NCBI GenBank assembly: GCA_034769895.1
Contig: CM068367.1
Location: 1,313,813,046 to 1,313,877,045 of the forward strand
Direction: 5' to 3'
Source: Magicicada septendecula
Lineage: Eukaryota > Arthropoda > Insecta > Hemiptera > Cicadidae
DNA: 64,000 nt
This document shows, one piece after another, positions 34,510 to 47,131 of the stretch. Within the stretch, counting starts at the first letter, position 1; every line of letters starts with the position of its first letter. Below the pieces are notes generated by a model. The model saw only the letters and a list, made by a program, of their open reading frames with translations. It was not told where the DNA came from and searched no databases. Position numbers and translations under genes: made by a program.

Positions 34510-35306
34510 TATTGCCAAGTTTACAGGGAGGCCGGACCCCCCCCCCCCAGAGGGTCGAAAAAGTTGACGAATTTGTTAATCTCTTAATGTTTAGGGTATT
34601 CTATTTGATTTTTTCGGCTGCGTACGCTAATATAGTAGCATGATCGCATCTGTCGTCTGGTGTCTCAGTTTTTAAGTATAGGCCGTACAACATAGTACGT
34701 ATAGGACGTACAACTACATAGTACGTATTCAAAGGTATTTTCGAAGTCCGTAAAAATCATTCGTACAAAATTTTCGTAGCCACTTTGAAGTTGCGAGTTT
34801 CTCGTCAGCGAATTATAGGCACACTCATTAGCCGGGAAACTACGAACCCACCAACTAGGACCCAATCCTCCAGACACAACTATCAGAGGCGTATTTACGG
34901 GGGGGGCGAACGGCACCGGACCCCCCCCCCCAGAGTGGCAAACAAGTTGACGAATTTTGTTAATCTCTTAATTTTTTTAGGTTGTTTTATTTGATTTTTC
35001 GGCTGTTTACGGTAATATAGTTGTACCTCTTTTTTAAATATACAAACAGATTATTAGACAGCATTAGGGTATACTTTTGTAATATGAAATGTAGAAAAAT
35101 CAATTCAGTCAATAAGTTCTTTTAACAATGTTTCAATAACGTATATTTTTACTGTGTTATTAACGGTTACTTTAATGGGACTGATTTCAGGGTGTTATCA
35201 CGCGTTTTTCAGCCACTTTAACGAGATTAATGTTGATTAGTCTCAACTTATTCGATCCGCATCCGGACCCCCCCATAACCAAAATTAATTAATTTATACG
35301 CCACTG
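34510..35306. mobile_element. hAT-like MITE sequences, two related copies
   Basis: The segment GGACCCCCCCCC-CAGAG, AGTTGACGAATTTGTTAATCTC, TTTCGGCTG...ACG.TAATATAG occurs at about 34530-34640 and again at 34917-35022. The second copy has a terminus CAGAGGCGTATTTACGGGG (34874), and a candidate opposite end TTTATACGCCACTG lies at 35293-35306, preceded by GGACCCCCCC. I could not find a convincing 8 bp target duplication, so the exact borders are uncertain. No coding sequence. Confidence 0.45.
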
Positions 35307-37329
35307 CAAGTTTAATTATTATTTTCAGCTGTTACGTTAATTAATTATGTATTTGAATACAAATCATCGCTAAACAAAACCAAATAACGTTCAAAGTACC
35401 ATTATGGATCCGACTTCTCTGAGTTACGGACCACCGCACGAACATGTCAATACGCACATCGGTCGAAGCACAACATACGTGAATCGCGATTCGCAACGCC
35501 CCTCTCCGAAAACACCGCCCTCTACCGGTAATAATTTTTTTCCGGAAACAGGATGAAATCACACGTATGTATACCTGGCTTTTTAATTGCTTCATCCTGT
35601 GTTCCTCTCCTCCTCCGAATCGTGTTGCCTTTTCATACACTGCATCCTCACTATTGTAGTGGTGCATGTTTTCTCTCTCTTTTTCTCCCGTCCTCTCTCA
35701 ATTCACGACCATCAAGGTACGATTCAGTCATTGGCGTGTTATATACTAGCCGTTACTCACGGCTTCGCACGCGAATATTTGACTTTTAATAAGTATTTTA
35801 ATATAATTTTTATTGGCTATGTGTATATGGCGTTCTGTCAGCTCGTACAACAATTTTGTACTCATTAGTCAAATTCTCTCCAAAGCTTATACTATTTTAA
35901 CTTGTACTAAATTATTATGTGGTGCAACAGCCTTTCTTCTTTTCCGGAAAAGGAATTATGAGAACTAACTAAAGACAATGAGAACGTAGTTATAACATAT
36001 GACCACACACACACACACACACAACTTGCTGGTAGCATTAATACATTTTAGTATTTATATTATATTCTTTTATCCACTCGATCCACACTATATTATAACA
36101 TCCACTCGTTACGAACATTCTATCTTGCATCCCGGAGATTTTGTGAACCTGTGGCTCTTAATGTGCCTTTTTTCCAGGATTTTCTCGGACTTACCCAGTT
36201 CTGACGGCAGGAAGAAACCCACTGCATCACCTTCTTTGAAAGTCTCTCGTTCCCCAATCTCTGGACACGGTCGTATCCTGAAACAAAGTTCCCTCTATTC
36301 CTATCTTTCCTCTAAAAATTTCTTCATTTGAAAGTCTGCCCCGTCTAGAAACTCTTAGGGTTCTCCGGAGCACATCCATCTCCACCACCGCTTTGATAAA
36401 CCTAGCCCGTGTCGCGGTAAATGGTTTTTATAGTATGCCTAAGTAGGGCATACTAAATTGCTTCCATGTGTTAAGAAGTACTTTGAATATATTCTTTAAT
36501 ATGACGGTTTATTACATGTGTGCACTGCAAAATCATAAGAATATGTGTAAGCGTAAGTTTATTAAGTGCAGGTAAAGGAAACAAGAATGAGTGATGAGGA
36601 AATAGGCCTACAATTAATGCGTACATAATATCAGACGAGACAACGTTTCAAAGGCCCAGTTTCCATTACGTGGAATGTAGCCGAAAGCGCCATTTTGTCT
36701 GTAAAATAGATTTCCGCCTAATTTCCTGACAAGATATTGTTCGCAGTTAAGATACGTGGCCTGTTTTTCCCAGCATACGGTATCGAATAAAGCGATGACT
36801 ACACGATTCACTAACGACATGGTCCGTACATACAAAGAAACGATAAATGAGAGAAAGCACTGAATCATTCATTCGTTGCATGTTAATACTGAAGGAATCA
36901 TTGCCTTGTGAGTACACGTCATCTCGTGTACACTTTTGTCTGGTCACGTCCCGTTTTATGTATCCACTTTATTGGAAAAGCATTACTCGCCCGCATGAAA
37001 CACCGTTTGGACTAAATAATCCATATACAACAAACTGAAATTTTAAAATATATTATCAATTATTTGTTTACTCCACAAATTCAGTTAGGAGTAGTACGTA
37101 CTGCAGCATACTACTGTACTTTGGAAAATCTGTATAATGTGTACAAATTGTATTGCAAGTAGCCTATTATTTAAGGTACCACATGACGAACGTTTAACCA
37201 ATATTTGACTAACCTTTGTTATAATGTTAAAATATGTTGTGAATAAAAATATTTCGATCTTCTGATGATACTAGTAAAAACGATGGATGTCCACGTTGTG
37301 GTGTATATAATTGTACGGTAATTAAAAAA
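35307..37329. other. Intergenic, no gene recognised
   Basis: Contains (CA)n at 36003-36022, a hairpin AGTATGCC/GGGCATACT at 36433-36455, and the phrase CTAGCCGTTACTCACGGCTT (about 35747-35766), which resembles the end of a repeat widespread in arthropod genomes. No gene supported. Confidence 0.45.
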
Positions 37330-37840
37330 TATCGGTATGGAGAACCGTACATAACTTCCATGTTCTAAGATTTATATTTAAAATCATTTTCGAAATGAAA
37401 TATACCATAGGAACTACTTATTGCTTCAGCCTTAACCACAGTACTGTGGTCACTAACGTATACCACCTCACGTTAGCGCACTCGATTTTCACTGACGATT
37501 GCAGTCGATGGCACTGCCTAAACGTCTGGTTTTGGAGAAAATTTTGGACCACGGCCAAACAGCCCGGGAAGGAATTTTAACAACAAACTACTTCTTTGTT
37601 GCCGATAACGTAGTACACATATAAAAAATTATCCCCTCCCCCTTCCACTATCATTTTCATTTATAGAAAGTAACCCCTTCCCATTCAACCACCCTTTTCA
37701 TTTATAGATATTTCATCTACCTTTCTACAGTGGATTATTATGACCTTTTTTCAGGATACTTTATTTATCAAAATTAAGTACTTTACTCTTGTTTAACCAT
37801 AAAAAGTTACAGATAAAACTACCCCTTCCCCTTAACCGAT
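37330..37840 (+). mobile_element. H element copy H6, 3'-truncated, carrying a PLE insert
   Basis: Starts ATATCGGTATGGAGAACCG with the terminal hairpin, ACTTCCATGTTC and the TTTATATTTAAAATCATTTTC block. A PLE cassette (37424-37584) interrupts it, and the H body continues with CTTTGTTGCCGATAACGTAG, TCCCCTCCCCC and the module GATAAAACTACCCC. Similarity stops in the first module near 37840; the microsatellite and 3' palindrome are missing. Confidence 0.65.
37424..37584 (+). mobile_element. PLE ribozyme cassette within H6
   Basis: About 161 bp beginning CTTCAGCCTTAACCACAG and ending shortly after GGACCACGGCCAAACAGCCC. It is at the same place, in the same orientation and with the same ends as the insert in H7 (41961-42118). 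It is flanked by GGAACTACTTATT and AAACTACTTCTTT, an eroded target duplication. The hammerhead (37492-37526) has CTGACGA but TAAAC in place of GAAAC, so it is predicted inactive. Confidence 0.65.
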
Positions 37841-38699
37841 GTTATTTATGTTCCAGCAATAAAGAATTTCAAAACATTATTATACAATTTATAATACATT
37901 ACTCGTGTATGTAACAATGGGAAAATTGTCTCTGATATGGTTATTTTGTTGAAAAGTCCATTATTTAATAATAAAATTCATCTCAAATATACTTTACAAC
38001 GTATCATCCTAACCCAACACTATCGATGGATAATTATTTACCATAGGTATTTACATCAAACCGGGCATTTAATGTTGTTGTAGTTACGATTTGAATATTT
38101 ATTTTTTATGTAAAACAGATTGTGAGCAAGTAATGACCCTGCGAAACGCAATTAACACGGGTTTAATGAATACACAATTTGTATTAATTGCTCTCAGCTG
38201 GTGAATCACGTGTTTTCAAGCAGCAGCTGATGTATTCATCGCACAATTATGCAGTCGAGTGACCTCCAGCCAGTGGCCTTGTGTGCCTCGTTGGATAACA
38301 AACCGCGGATCTATCCTAGTGAACTGTGTTACAGTTCGGTAAAGTCCGACTTCGACCTTTCACACCGTACGTAATGAAACGCATAATATAGACTCCACAT
38401 TTAAAAGAAATGAAAAATCCGTTCTCCTATGTATACGGGTCACTATTGACAACAAAATACGAACCACAAGAATATGGATAAGAGTGGAAATGACACGATC
38501 AATAACCAAGAGAGTAGAAGGAACAGATGATACAGCGGAATGGCTATGTTCAAACGAATGGTAAAGTGTATCAGAGTGGGGGTTCCAAAGAAAAACCGAA
38601 TAAGGAAGATTTACTTTATCGTGGAGGAACCATACATAGCCCATGCAATGAACGAGAGGCATTTAATAGAAGACAATTAGACGGACTGATATTTGCAAA
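37841..38699. other. Intergenic, no gene recognised
   Basis: Nothing identified. Confidence 0.5.
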
Positions 38700-39470
38700 G
38701 GTATAATCTGAAAAGCTAATTTCTGCAGGGAGAATACAAAAATCAAAATACACGATTTCTGTAGAATTAAAAATACACAATCTGCTTTACAAAAATCTGT
38801 TTTTAAATTTCATCAGATCTGCAAAAAATACAATATGAAATTCACCACTATAAAAATAAAGGTAATAGGATTTCGAGGCAAGAACAAATACTGATTAACG
38901 ATCAAAATTCTAGAACAAGTGAGCCATTTTAATTGTTTGGAAAATTATATTGGCTATGATAGGAATTATGATATTGATGTTTAGTTAGGTAAGTTCCAGA
39001 CGATCTCTGGGACAATCAACCGTATTTTTAGGAACAAGGCACGCCGAATTACAAAATTAAAGTTTTACAAAGTTATGGCAGTCCCTTTACTGTACTATGG
39101 GTGCGAATTATGGACAACAACCAAGAAACAGGACAGTAAAATACAGGCCTCGGAAATAACGTTCTTAAGAGGAGTTAAAAGGTGTTCTGAACTTGACCGT
39201 ATAAAGAATGAAGCCGTAAGAGAAGAGTCACAAGCTTTTAATTCGAATGAAAAATTAAAAGATTACAAACAATTGTGGAAACAATTCTTAGAAAGAATGT
39301 CAGAGTCCAGACTGTCCAAGTAAGTCTGGAAATACAAACCTATAAGACAGGTCTGTATGTAGACGCAGGAAGAGATGGCTGGAGGACCTTTGAAGGTGAA
39401 ACAGGCAGCACCTTGCCCCTGCCGTGTTGTGGAGATGATGATAAAAATACAAAAAAAGAAGGAGAGTTCT
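38700..39470 (+). pseudogene. 5'-truncated non-LTR retrotransposon RT fragment, sister of 33201-33944
   Basis: Parallels the 33201 copy at nucleotide level (TTACAAAAATCTG, AGTGAGCCATTTTAATTG, GGCTATGATAGGAATTATG). The best frame (39075-39323) reads MAVPLLYYGCELWTTTKKQD, IQASEITFLRGVKRC, SELDRI, REESQAF, then a stop in place of the residue before VWKYKP. YGCELW corresponds to the LINE thumb segment after the catalytic domain. It ends with GATGATGAT. Frameshifts and stops throughout, so not functional. Confidence 0.78.
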
Positions 39471-39769
39471 AGAAACGGTGTTTTAAATTTGTTATTTAAA
39501 AATCACCGTTTTGGCTTTGAAAATATTTTAGGGATTCAAAATTTTCAGAGGATAACAAAGAGCATATTCAGCACTGTGTAAAAGGTTAGTTCATTTGGAA
39601 GGAGAAAACTGTCGAGTTCCCGATGATGAGAGGAAGGAGTGAACCAAGGAGACGATCTCAGTGCAGTACTCTTTACAATACTCATAGATTAAATACTCAA
39701 GTAATGTAAAAGAAGAAGAGTAAAATGTAAGGTTAGGAAACTTAAAAATGAAACCAGTTTATATCCAAA

Positions 39770-40580
39770 CCATTATCTATGCTTGACCAAGCCATGAGAT
39801 GTTATCATATTGCTGAGTAGAAAGTTCCATCGGGGCATAAGTGTAAAGACCAACGACCGCAAAAGTAAAGCAGTGGTCATAACAAAGAAAACTAGTGGAG
39901 AGCCCCTGAATATACATGGGTAGGAACAGAGAGTTGAAGCAAGTGTTTCAAAAAAGGCCAAGCTTTACAAACATCTAGGAACAGTGATCACTTCACATGG
40001 AGAGGAAGATGAGGAAATTAACAGTCATGTACAAACCAAATGTATTGTCAGATTTTATACGGCAAAGAAATTATAGGATAAGCCAAGATCCAGGGGCCTT
40101 CAAGACAGTTTTCTTACCCGCGTAGCTACATGAAACAGAAAACATGACCCTGTTTGAAAAGCCAAAAGCAGATTATGAGTAAAGAAATGAGATTTTTAGC
40201 TGGGCAGCTGGAAGAACTAGGGGAGAAGTACTTAGGAATTTCGATTTGGAATTTTACTGCTAGAAGTTAGTTTCAACAGAAATCATTTGGGGGGGGGGAT
40301 GTGAAGAGAGGAGCGCTGCATTAGTTTGGAGACATAATAAGGTTGGGCAGAAGACAATCCAAAGCTCTTAATGGAAACACGCCTAAAAGGAAGAAGAATA
40401 AGAGGAAGATCAAGATTGTAATGAGTAGATTTTATTGAGAAGCTGGTTATACAGATTATATCTCATAAGGAGACGACCTTTTTAGATATGAAACGTTCCG
40501 CCCAAGATAGAAAGGAGGTTAGAAAATGCCGAAGGACCCCGATACTAGATGTCAGAAGGTAACGATAAAGAAGAAAAGCA
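39770..40580 (+). pseudogene. Second, older LINE RT relic
   Basis: Broken frames carry YKHLGTVITSHGEEDEEIN (the YLGSxIxxxG-type LINE block, about 39962-40020) and, near the end, WRRMIRLG-region-like and RSAQDRKEVRK (about 40495-40530), matching the AxDRxxWR C-terminus of LINE RTs. It is much more decayed than its neighbours and may be a different LINE clade. Confidence 0.5.
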
Positions 40581-41864
<1,284 letters not shown>

Positions 41865-41960
41865 ATATCGGTATGGAAAATCATACATCACTTCCGTGTT
41901 CTAAGATTTATATTTAAAATCATTTTCTAAATGAAATATTTCCATAGAAACTACTTCTTT

Positions 41961-42118
41961 CTTCAGCCTTAACCACAGTACTGTGGTCACTAACGTTTAC
42001 CACCTCACGTTAGCCCACTCGATTTTCACTGATGATGGCAGTCGATGGCACTGCCGAAACGTCTGGTTTTGCAGAAAACATTGGACCACGGCCAAACAGC
42101 TCGGGAAGGACAAACAAC
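41961..42118 (+). mobile_element. PLE ribozyme cassette within H7, 13 bp target duplication
   Basis: 158 bp flanked by perfect direct repeats AAACTACTTCTTT (41948-41960 and 42119-42131). Uninterrupted H sequence at the same place exists in H1 (6895) and in the small elements. It contains an intact hammerhead motif and the downstream block CCACGGCCAAACAGCTCGGG, homologous to CACGGCCTAATAGCCCGG of the PLE-D foldback at 44731. Confidence 0.8.
42029..42063 (+). ncRNA. Hammerhead ribozyme-like motif
   Basis: CTGATGA, extra T, perfect 6 bp stem II GGCAGT/ACTGCC, GAAAC, GTC, with self-complementary stem III strand ACGT. The preceding CA pairs with the following TG to begin stem I. All core bases are intact, unlike the orthologous motif in H6. 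Confidence 0.8.
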
Positions 42119-42622
42119 AAACTACTTCTTTGTTGCCGATAACGTAGTACACATAAAAAATTATCCCCTCCCCAATCAACTATAATTTTCATTTATAGAA
42201 AATAACCCCATTCCCCTTCAACTACTATTTTCATTTATAGATATTTCATCTACCCTTCTACAGTGAATTATTATGTCCTTCTTTTCAGGATACCATATTT
42301 ACCAAAATCAAGTACTTTACTCTTATTAAAACATAAAACGTTGCAGGTAAACTACCCCTTCCCCTTAACCGATCTTCACCAAAATCAGTAGGCCTTAAGT
42401 CCTCTATATGTCATGCACATGTACAAAATATTATTTGATTATGTTTGAATTTGGAGCAGTTATCGTTCGCCATAGAAAAATTCTACATAGACGCACAGAC
42501 ACGTTTCGGAAAATGACTTTTCTTCATGTTTTGAGGGTAGTACAATCAGAATCAGCCCTTATCTCGAACACGATTTTTTCGCCATCACCATACTTCCATT
42601 TCCTTATGGAACATGGAAGTAA

Positions 42623-44459
42623 AAATACTTCAATTAAAATTTGAAAATTAGTAACATAGTGTACCTATATAACCTATTAAGTAAAACGTTGTATTGCTAT
42701 GTAATGTTTTGTTTGTATTGATATAATGAAAAAAACTATTACGATAAAAATTATTGTCATGATAAAAATGTTCAATCCACACGTTTTGAGATTACCTTAA
42801 TCCACAGTTGTCAGATGGGTGAATCAGTTGCTGTGAATCACTGTGATGAGGTAATTGCCGTTATCTCCACAACGAGGAAAACTGGTGTCGTATGAGTTTG
42901 ATTACCGGTGTTGTTAGCAAAGTATCTCTTAACAAACAAAGGTCAATAGCCGCTAGGGGAATCACGAGAGTTTACGAACTGAGTACCGGATATTGTATTT
43001 TAGAATGCCTTTACGTTTACTATGAAATCGTACAATTCTCCGAGTAGAGTTTCTTCTGAGATCGTGAAATCGTATAGTTTCTTCGAGTATTAACATTTGA
43101 AAAACGGTCTTTACCAATGATTGAATTTAAGAGCAACGTTTTGGTTACACAAATTCTGAGTAGCCGTATTGAAGGTAAACTAATAATAACGAATAAAGAC
43201 AACTTACTCAGTACTCTATCGGTCAAGTGATAAAGAGTCACAACACCAAAATCCAAAATAAGTATATGGTTAAAATGCATATTACTGCAACGCTGAGGAG
43301 ACAGATAACATGCTAGCTACGTGACGCTACGCACGCCTTGTGCGAGCGGCAGGATCACGCAGTGCCCTCGATCTTACCAAACGCACATTCCAAACGTTTG
43401 TTGTTGGTCGATTATTTTACCGGCTTCCAAGTAAATTCTATCACGTGCTAGACCACACGGGCCGGGGGCGGGAATGTGTTAAATTTTGGGGGGGATATGA
43501 AATGTTGGTCCATTTTTTTAGTTGTCTAAACCATAAATGATGGGAATGATTGAAGATAAAGATACAGTATATTGCTATCAACACTATCCTTTTATAAACG
43601 ATACAATTTAAAGTCATATGTGTTTGTTAGTTCACTGTTCTTTTAATAATATTCACTTACAGTTTATAGTACACACTACTCATTTAAATTACATATAAAA
43701 CAAAAATTTACATGGTAGTAAGGTACAGTTACAGTTTAAAGTAGGCCTAATTTTAGAGTAAAACAGTGAACCCACATAACGTGATATGCATTTTGTATCA
43801 CATTCACAGTAACGAGACGACGAAAAAAATTCCGTCTGAAGTGCCCATTGGGGTGATTTCCTTCATTACTCCCTTGGATACGCGCCTGATACGGGCGAAG
43901 TTTAGTCAGTCTGAGGTTGCGAAGCGGAGCGATAAGGAGCTGAGTTGTTGCGCAGTTAGTGTAGAGTGGCAAGCGTTAATTAACGTTTGCTAACATCTGT
44001 AATTAGTGATGTGTATTATTTTGTATGACACTGTTAAATAGACGATATTTGTTTTGTGTTAGACGATCGTCAACTTAAAGAAATGTTGTATACGAGTGTT
44101 TATTGTTGTTTTGTTTATTGGGATTGTAATTAACGATTCCTCTGGTCTTCAGTTATTCTGTTCCCACTGTTCGAACGCGACGATCCGTGCGACAGTCGCA
44201 ACACGTCTGCTGACAACTAACGGCTGCAGAATCCTGTCTGAAAATAAATGAGTAAAATACAGCCACCGAAGACGGAAAGTCGTCGAGTGCAGACAGCAGA
44301 AAAGTGAGACATGCGATACTGAGAAGTACAACTGAACACGTCCACGGATTTCTTGTGTAGCTGAAATATTGTTTACGAAATTGATTCAGCAACAGCTAGC
44401 GTCCATTTTGTAAATCTTAATATCTATAACCTACCACTGTAAATGTTGAAATTGGTTTC
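42623..44459. other. Intergenic, no gene recognised
   Basis: Short open frames at 43340 and 43766 have no motif. The patches 43310-43480 and 44150-44400 are somewhat GC-richer, without other evidence of genes. Confidence 0.45.
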
Positions 44460-44506
44460 TGCCGGGCTATGAGGCCGTGGTCTACTGTTTCTACTAACAC
44501 TGTTTC

Positions 44507-44538
44507 GTTTCGACCCCACCATCGGAGGCCATCTTCAG
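44507..44538 (-). ncRNA. Hammerhead-like motif lacking the cleavage triplet
   Basis: CTGAAGA, extra T, stem II GGCCTC...GGGGTC region, GAAAC, but then GAAAC again instead of GTC. Predicted inactive. Confidence 0.55.
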
Positions 44539-44672
44539 TGTAAAATGATCGGCCAATTAGCACGGTGTTCGCCAATTCATCCAAGTAGCTAGGTGCAGAC
44601 TATGAGGTTAGCCTGTACCTCAGTACTGGGGCGAATTGGCGAACATCGAGCCAATTTCTCGATCGTTTTACA

Positions 44673-44707
44673 CTGAAGATGCCCTCCGGCGGTGGGGCCG
44701 AAACGTC
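44673..44707 (+). ncRNA. Hammerhead ribozyme-like motif
   Basis: CTGAAGA, T, stem II GCCCTCC...GGTGGGGCC (weakened by substitutions), GAAAC, GTC. Stem I: ACA before the core pairs with TGT after GTC. Confidence 0.7.
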
Positions 44708-44850
44708 TGTTATTAATAGAAGCAACCAATCACGGCCTAATAGCCCGGCATAAGACATTTCCAACAAAGTTAACGCCGGCGGTAAAAGCCTTAGCAATTC
44801 CTGTACATGTTCAAAAGTATTCTTATCGCATAATACTATTGCCTTTTTTT

Positions 44851-45504
44851 TTAACTCCTAAAGGCAATGCCTTGTCGCTGTAGCCACGTCACTCTATCCC
44901 TTGCGATATTCTTCATTTCTCCATAGGACCTCATTTCTCAATTCACGACACTCATTGTGCTGCGGAAGTACGCAGTTCTTGGTCTTCCTTTGGGCTTCTT
45001 CCCCACTACTTTGCCCTCAAAGATGTTAGTTAAAAAAGCACTATGTCTGATCACATGCCCTATCAACTTAATCTTCCTCACCTCTATACTCCTAAGCAGT
45101 GTTCTATTCTCATTTATTTCCTCTAAGATCTGTTCATTCGTCTTCCTATCTGTCCAACTAGTTTTTGTCATTCTCCGCCAAATCCACATCTCCATTGCCT
45201 GAAGTCTGTCACTCTCCACCTTCCCTAAGGTCCACGATTCACACCCGTAAGTTAAAACACTCCATACAAATACCTTAACAAACTTTTTCCTTGTTTCAAT
45301 ACTAATATGGTTGTTTGTTAATAAGTTCCTTTTGCTCTGGAATGCTTGTTTTGCCAGAGCTACTCTCCTCTTAATCTCTGCCAGACACTTATTCCCACTT
45401 GTAACTATGCTACCCAGGTAACAAAATTCAGTAACGTGCTCCAATATTGTGTTGTTCAACATAATGGTTGATTTAATGTCTTCTACTATTGCCTTATACG
45501 ACAT
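44851..45504 (-). pseudogene. Non-LTR retrotransposon RT C-terminal fragment with a single premature stop
   Basis: One frame runs from about 45504 to the stop at 44851-44853. Recognisable blocks: VTEFCYLGSIVT (YLGS motif), EIKRRVALAKQAF, WSVLTYGCESWTL, MEMWIWRRM, RSIEVRKIKLIGHVIRH, GKKPKGRPRTAYF, and the C-terminus ARDRVTWLQRQGIAFRS. The only break is a TGA after SVVN (44938-44940), probably from CGA. 5'-truncated, lacking the RT catalytic residues, and a different LINE lineage from 33201/38700. An A/T run follows the stop. This is the best-preserved LINE in the window. Confidence 0.85.
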
Positions 45505-46029
45505 ATTATAAATGTGTAGTAACGTTTAAAAAGTCACTTGTTTTATATCTATTGCCTCTGTTCACTTTGTGTGTGTCGAGTATTTTGTGTATTGAAAAGC
45601 GCAGGAAACGTGTCACATTCAGTGGCTGAAGAAGAATGAACGGCCAGAAAGCTGTAACATGAACGAAGACATTACATGTACAAGGTCAGCGATGTGAATT
45701 TATTTTATGTGTTGTTTGGCAATAAATACGGACGTACTTCTTATTTGTGCTGACTTATTTGATAATTAAACTCGAATCAGCGTATGCTACTTCTGTGCAT
45801 ACAATTGTGGCGTGCGAGATTAGATTATGTCATAAAAATACATCATAAAAAATATGTCATTAAAATGAAAATTAAATGCAGTGTTGCAAAATAGAAGAAA
45901 CAGCTATAATAATATGAACTGCGGAATTTAATAACCATAATTTGGTATCTATAGAAAGCATTATTAAGTTACCTGTGAAAGTTATTAAATTTTCACGACC
46001 GGCCCAGCATTGTTAAAATTATTATTCCT
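45505..46029. other. Mostly unassigned; degenerate hammerhead-like motif
   Basis: At 45626-45654 (+) the order CTGAAGA, A, GAATGAACGGCC, AGAAAGCTG resembles an eroded PLE ribozyme with self-complementary AGCT as stem III, but GAAAC and a valid cleavage triplet are absent. Nothing else identified. Confidence 0.35.
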
Positions 46030-46205
46030 ACTAGCCGGGCTGTTAGGCCGTGATCGACTGTTACTGTGTGTAACAGACGTTTCGGCCCCACCATCGGGGC
46101 CATCTTCAGTGTCAAAAAGTGTTTGGCAACTGTCCCCCAATTCACCCCAGTAGAGACTCTGTCTACCTCAGCACTACCTCGTTTGGGCGGAAAACAGCTA
46201 CTGAT
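46030..46205 (-). mobile_element. Solitary PLE family D terminus
   Basis: AGCCGGGCTGTTAGGCCGTG, a ribozyme, and CCCAATTCACCCCAGTAG parallel the left arm of the 44460 foldback. No inverted partner is visible nearby. Related CTATCAGCCCGGAATAA at 53488-53504 is probably another relic. Confidence 0.6.
46076..46109 (-). ncRNA. Hammerhead ribozyme-like motif, best-formed copy
   Basis: CTGAAGA, extra T, perfect 6 bp stem II GGCCCC-GATGGT-GGGGCC, GAAAC, GTC, self-complementary stem III strand ACGT. Stem I: TGACA before the core pairs with TGTTA after GTC (5 bp with one G-U). Confidence 0.82.
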
Positions 46206-46304
46206 TTCTTGTACAGATGAAATTTGTAACGTATCAAGTTAAATTAAGTTCAATGTCTGTAAAAAATTATTTTAAATATCGCGTTGTACTGAAAAATATT
46301 TTAA

Positions 46305-46559
46305 CATTGAAAATGTTTATAAGGACGTGTCACACATTTGCGGCCGATCGCTGGTGCGTGATCGAAAATGGGAACCGGTGAGTTTCCATAGAAACTACTT
46401 CTTTGTTGTCAATAACGTAGTACACATATAAAACTTCGCTTATGAATGCGACTACATTTAACTTATAATCTGTACATTGGTAAATGAAGAATGAATTCAT
46501 TGATTGGTGAATGAACATAAATATATATATATATTAGATTTATTGAAGCATTTTCAATG
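46305..46559. mobile_element. Small inverted-repeat element, copy 2
   Basis: Same CATTGAAAATG/CATTTTCAATG termini and interior as 3545-3821; shorter by 22 bp owing to a deletion of a partly duplicated AATTCATTGATTGGTGA stretch. Similarity again extends about 30 bp past the right end. Confidence 0.65.
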
Positions 46560-47080
46560 ACCTTCTCTGTGCATTGCATTTGTGCAATGCCTGGAAATAT
46601 TTTCCAATATCTTTGCTTTCAAAAGACAAATTCATTTAAGTACTCCTCTTAAATTTTCATTCGCAGCCATTAAGTCTCATCACGTAAGCCAGTAACTCTA
46701 GTAAGAGACGTGTAGTGAAGGAAGAATGTGAAAACAAATAATTAACGGACAGTGGAGCAGACTAGAGGAAGTCGACGGCGGAAGACCTTGGCTCCAGCAG
46801 CGCTAGTAAATCCTGAGTTCAAGTAGGAAGTCTATTAATGAAGGCATTTATTTTGCGTTACGTAAGTTATGAGTGCTACCGGTCTGCTATATGTATACCA
46901 CTACACATGCTCCTGCCGTAAATAAACATACACATACAGTTCAATGGCAAGTTTGGCATCGTCCTCATCAAAATTGTTTTGCAACAAAATAAAGCACAGG
47001 AAACAAGTTAATAGTGTGTGTACAGTCTTTACTTTACAAAATTTTGGCCGCAGACTCACTGCTGACAAAGAAAAAACATA
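46560..47080. other. Intergenic, no gene recognised
   Basis: Nothing identified. Confidence 0.5.
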
Positions 47081-47131
47081 TCTTCTTCTTCTTCTTCTTC
47101 TTCTTCTTCTTCTTCTTCTTCTTCTTCTTCC
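47081..47131. repeat. (TTC)n microsatellite, 17 units
   Basis: Uninterrupted trinucleotide tract. Confidence 0.95.

Larger units (their letters stand above)
41865..42622 (+). mobile_element. H element copy H7, complete ends, carrying a PLE insert
   Basis: 5' ATATCGGTATGGAAAATCATAC (hairpin slightly eroded), ACTTCCGTGTTC; one internal module (GCAGGTAAACTACCCC ... ATCTTCACCAAAATCAG ... GATTATGTTTGAATTTG); a very short microsatellite (ACGCACAGACACG, about 42492); and the 3' palindrome ending GGAACATGGAAGTAA at 42622. The PLE cassette 41961-42118 lies within the CCATAGAAACTACTTCTTTG block. Confidence 0.75.
44460..44750. mobile_element. PLE family D foldback
   Basis: Left end TGCCGGGCTATGAGGCCGTG pairs with right end CACGGCCTAATAGCCCGGCA; arms also pair through the ribozymes and GTTCGCCAATT/AATTGGCGAAC near the centre. 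Two outward-facing hammerhead motifs, one damaged. No coding remnant. Confidence 0.7.

Noticed and set aside
37262-37305. CTGATGATACTAGTAAAAACG as another hammerhead
   Set aside because: CTGATGA is followed by a possible stem, but GAAA is absent and no PLE sequence flanks it.
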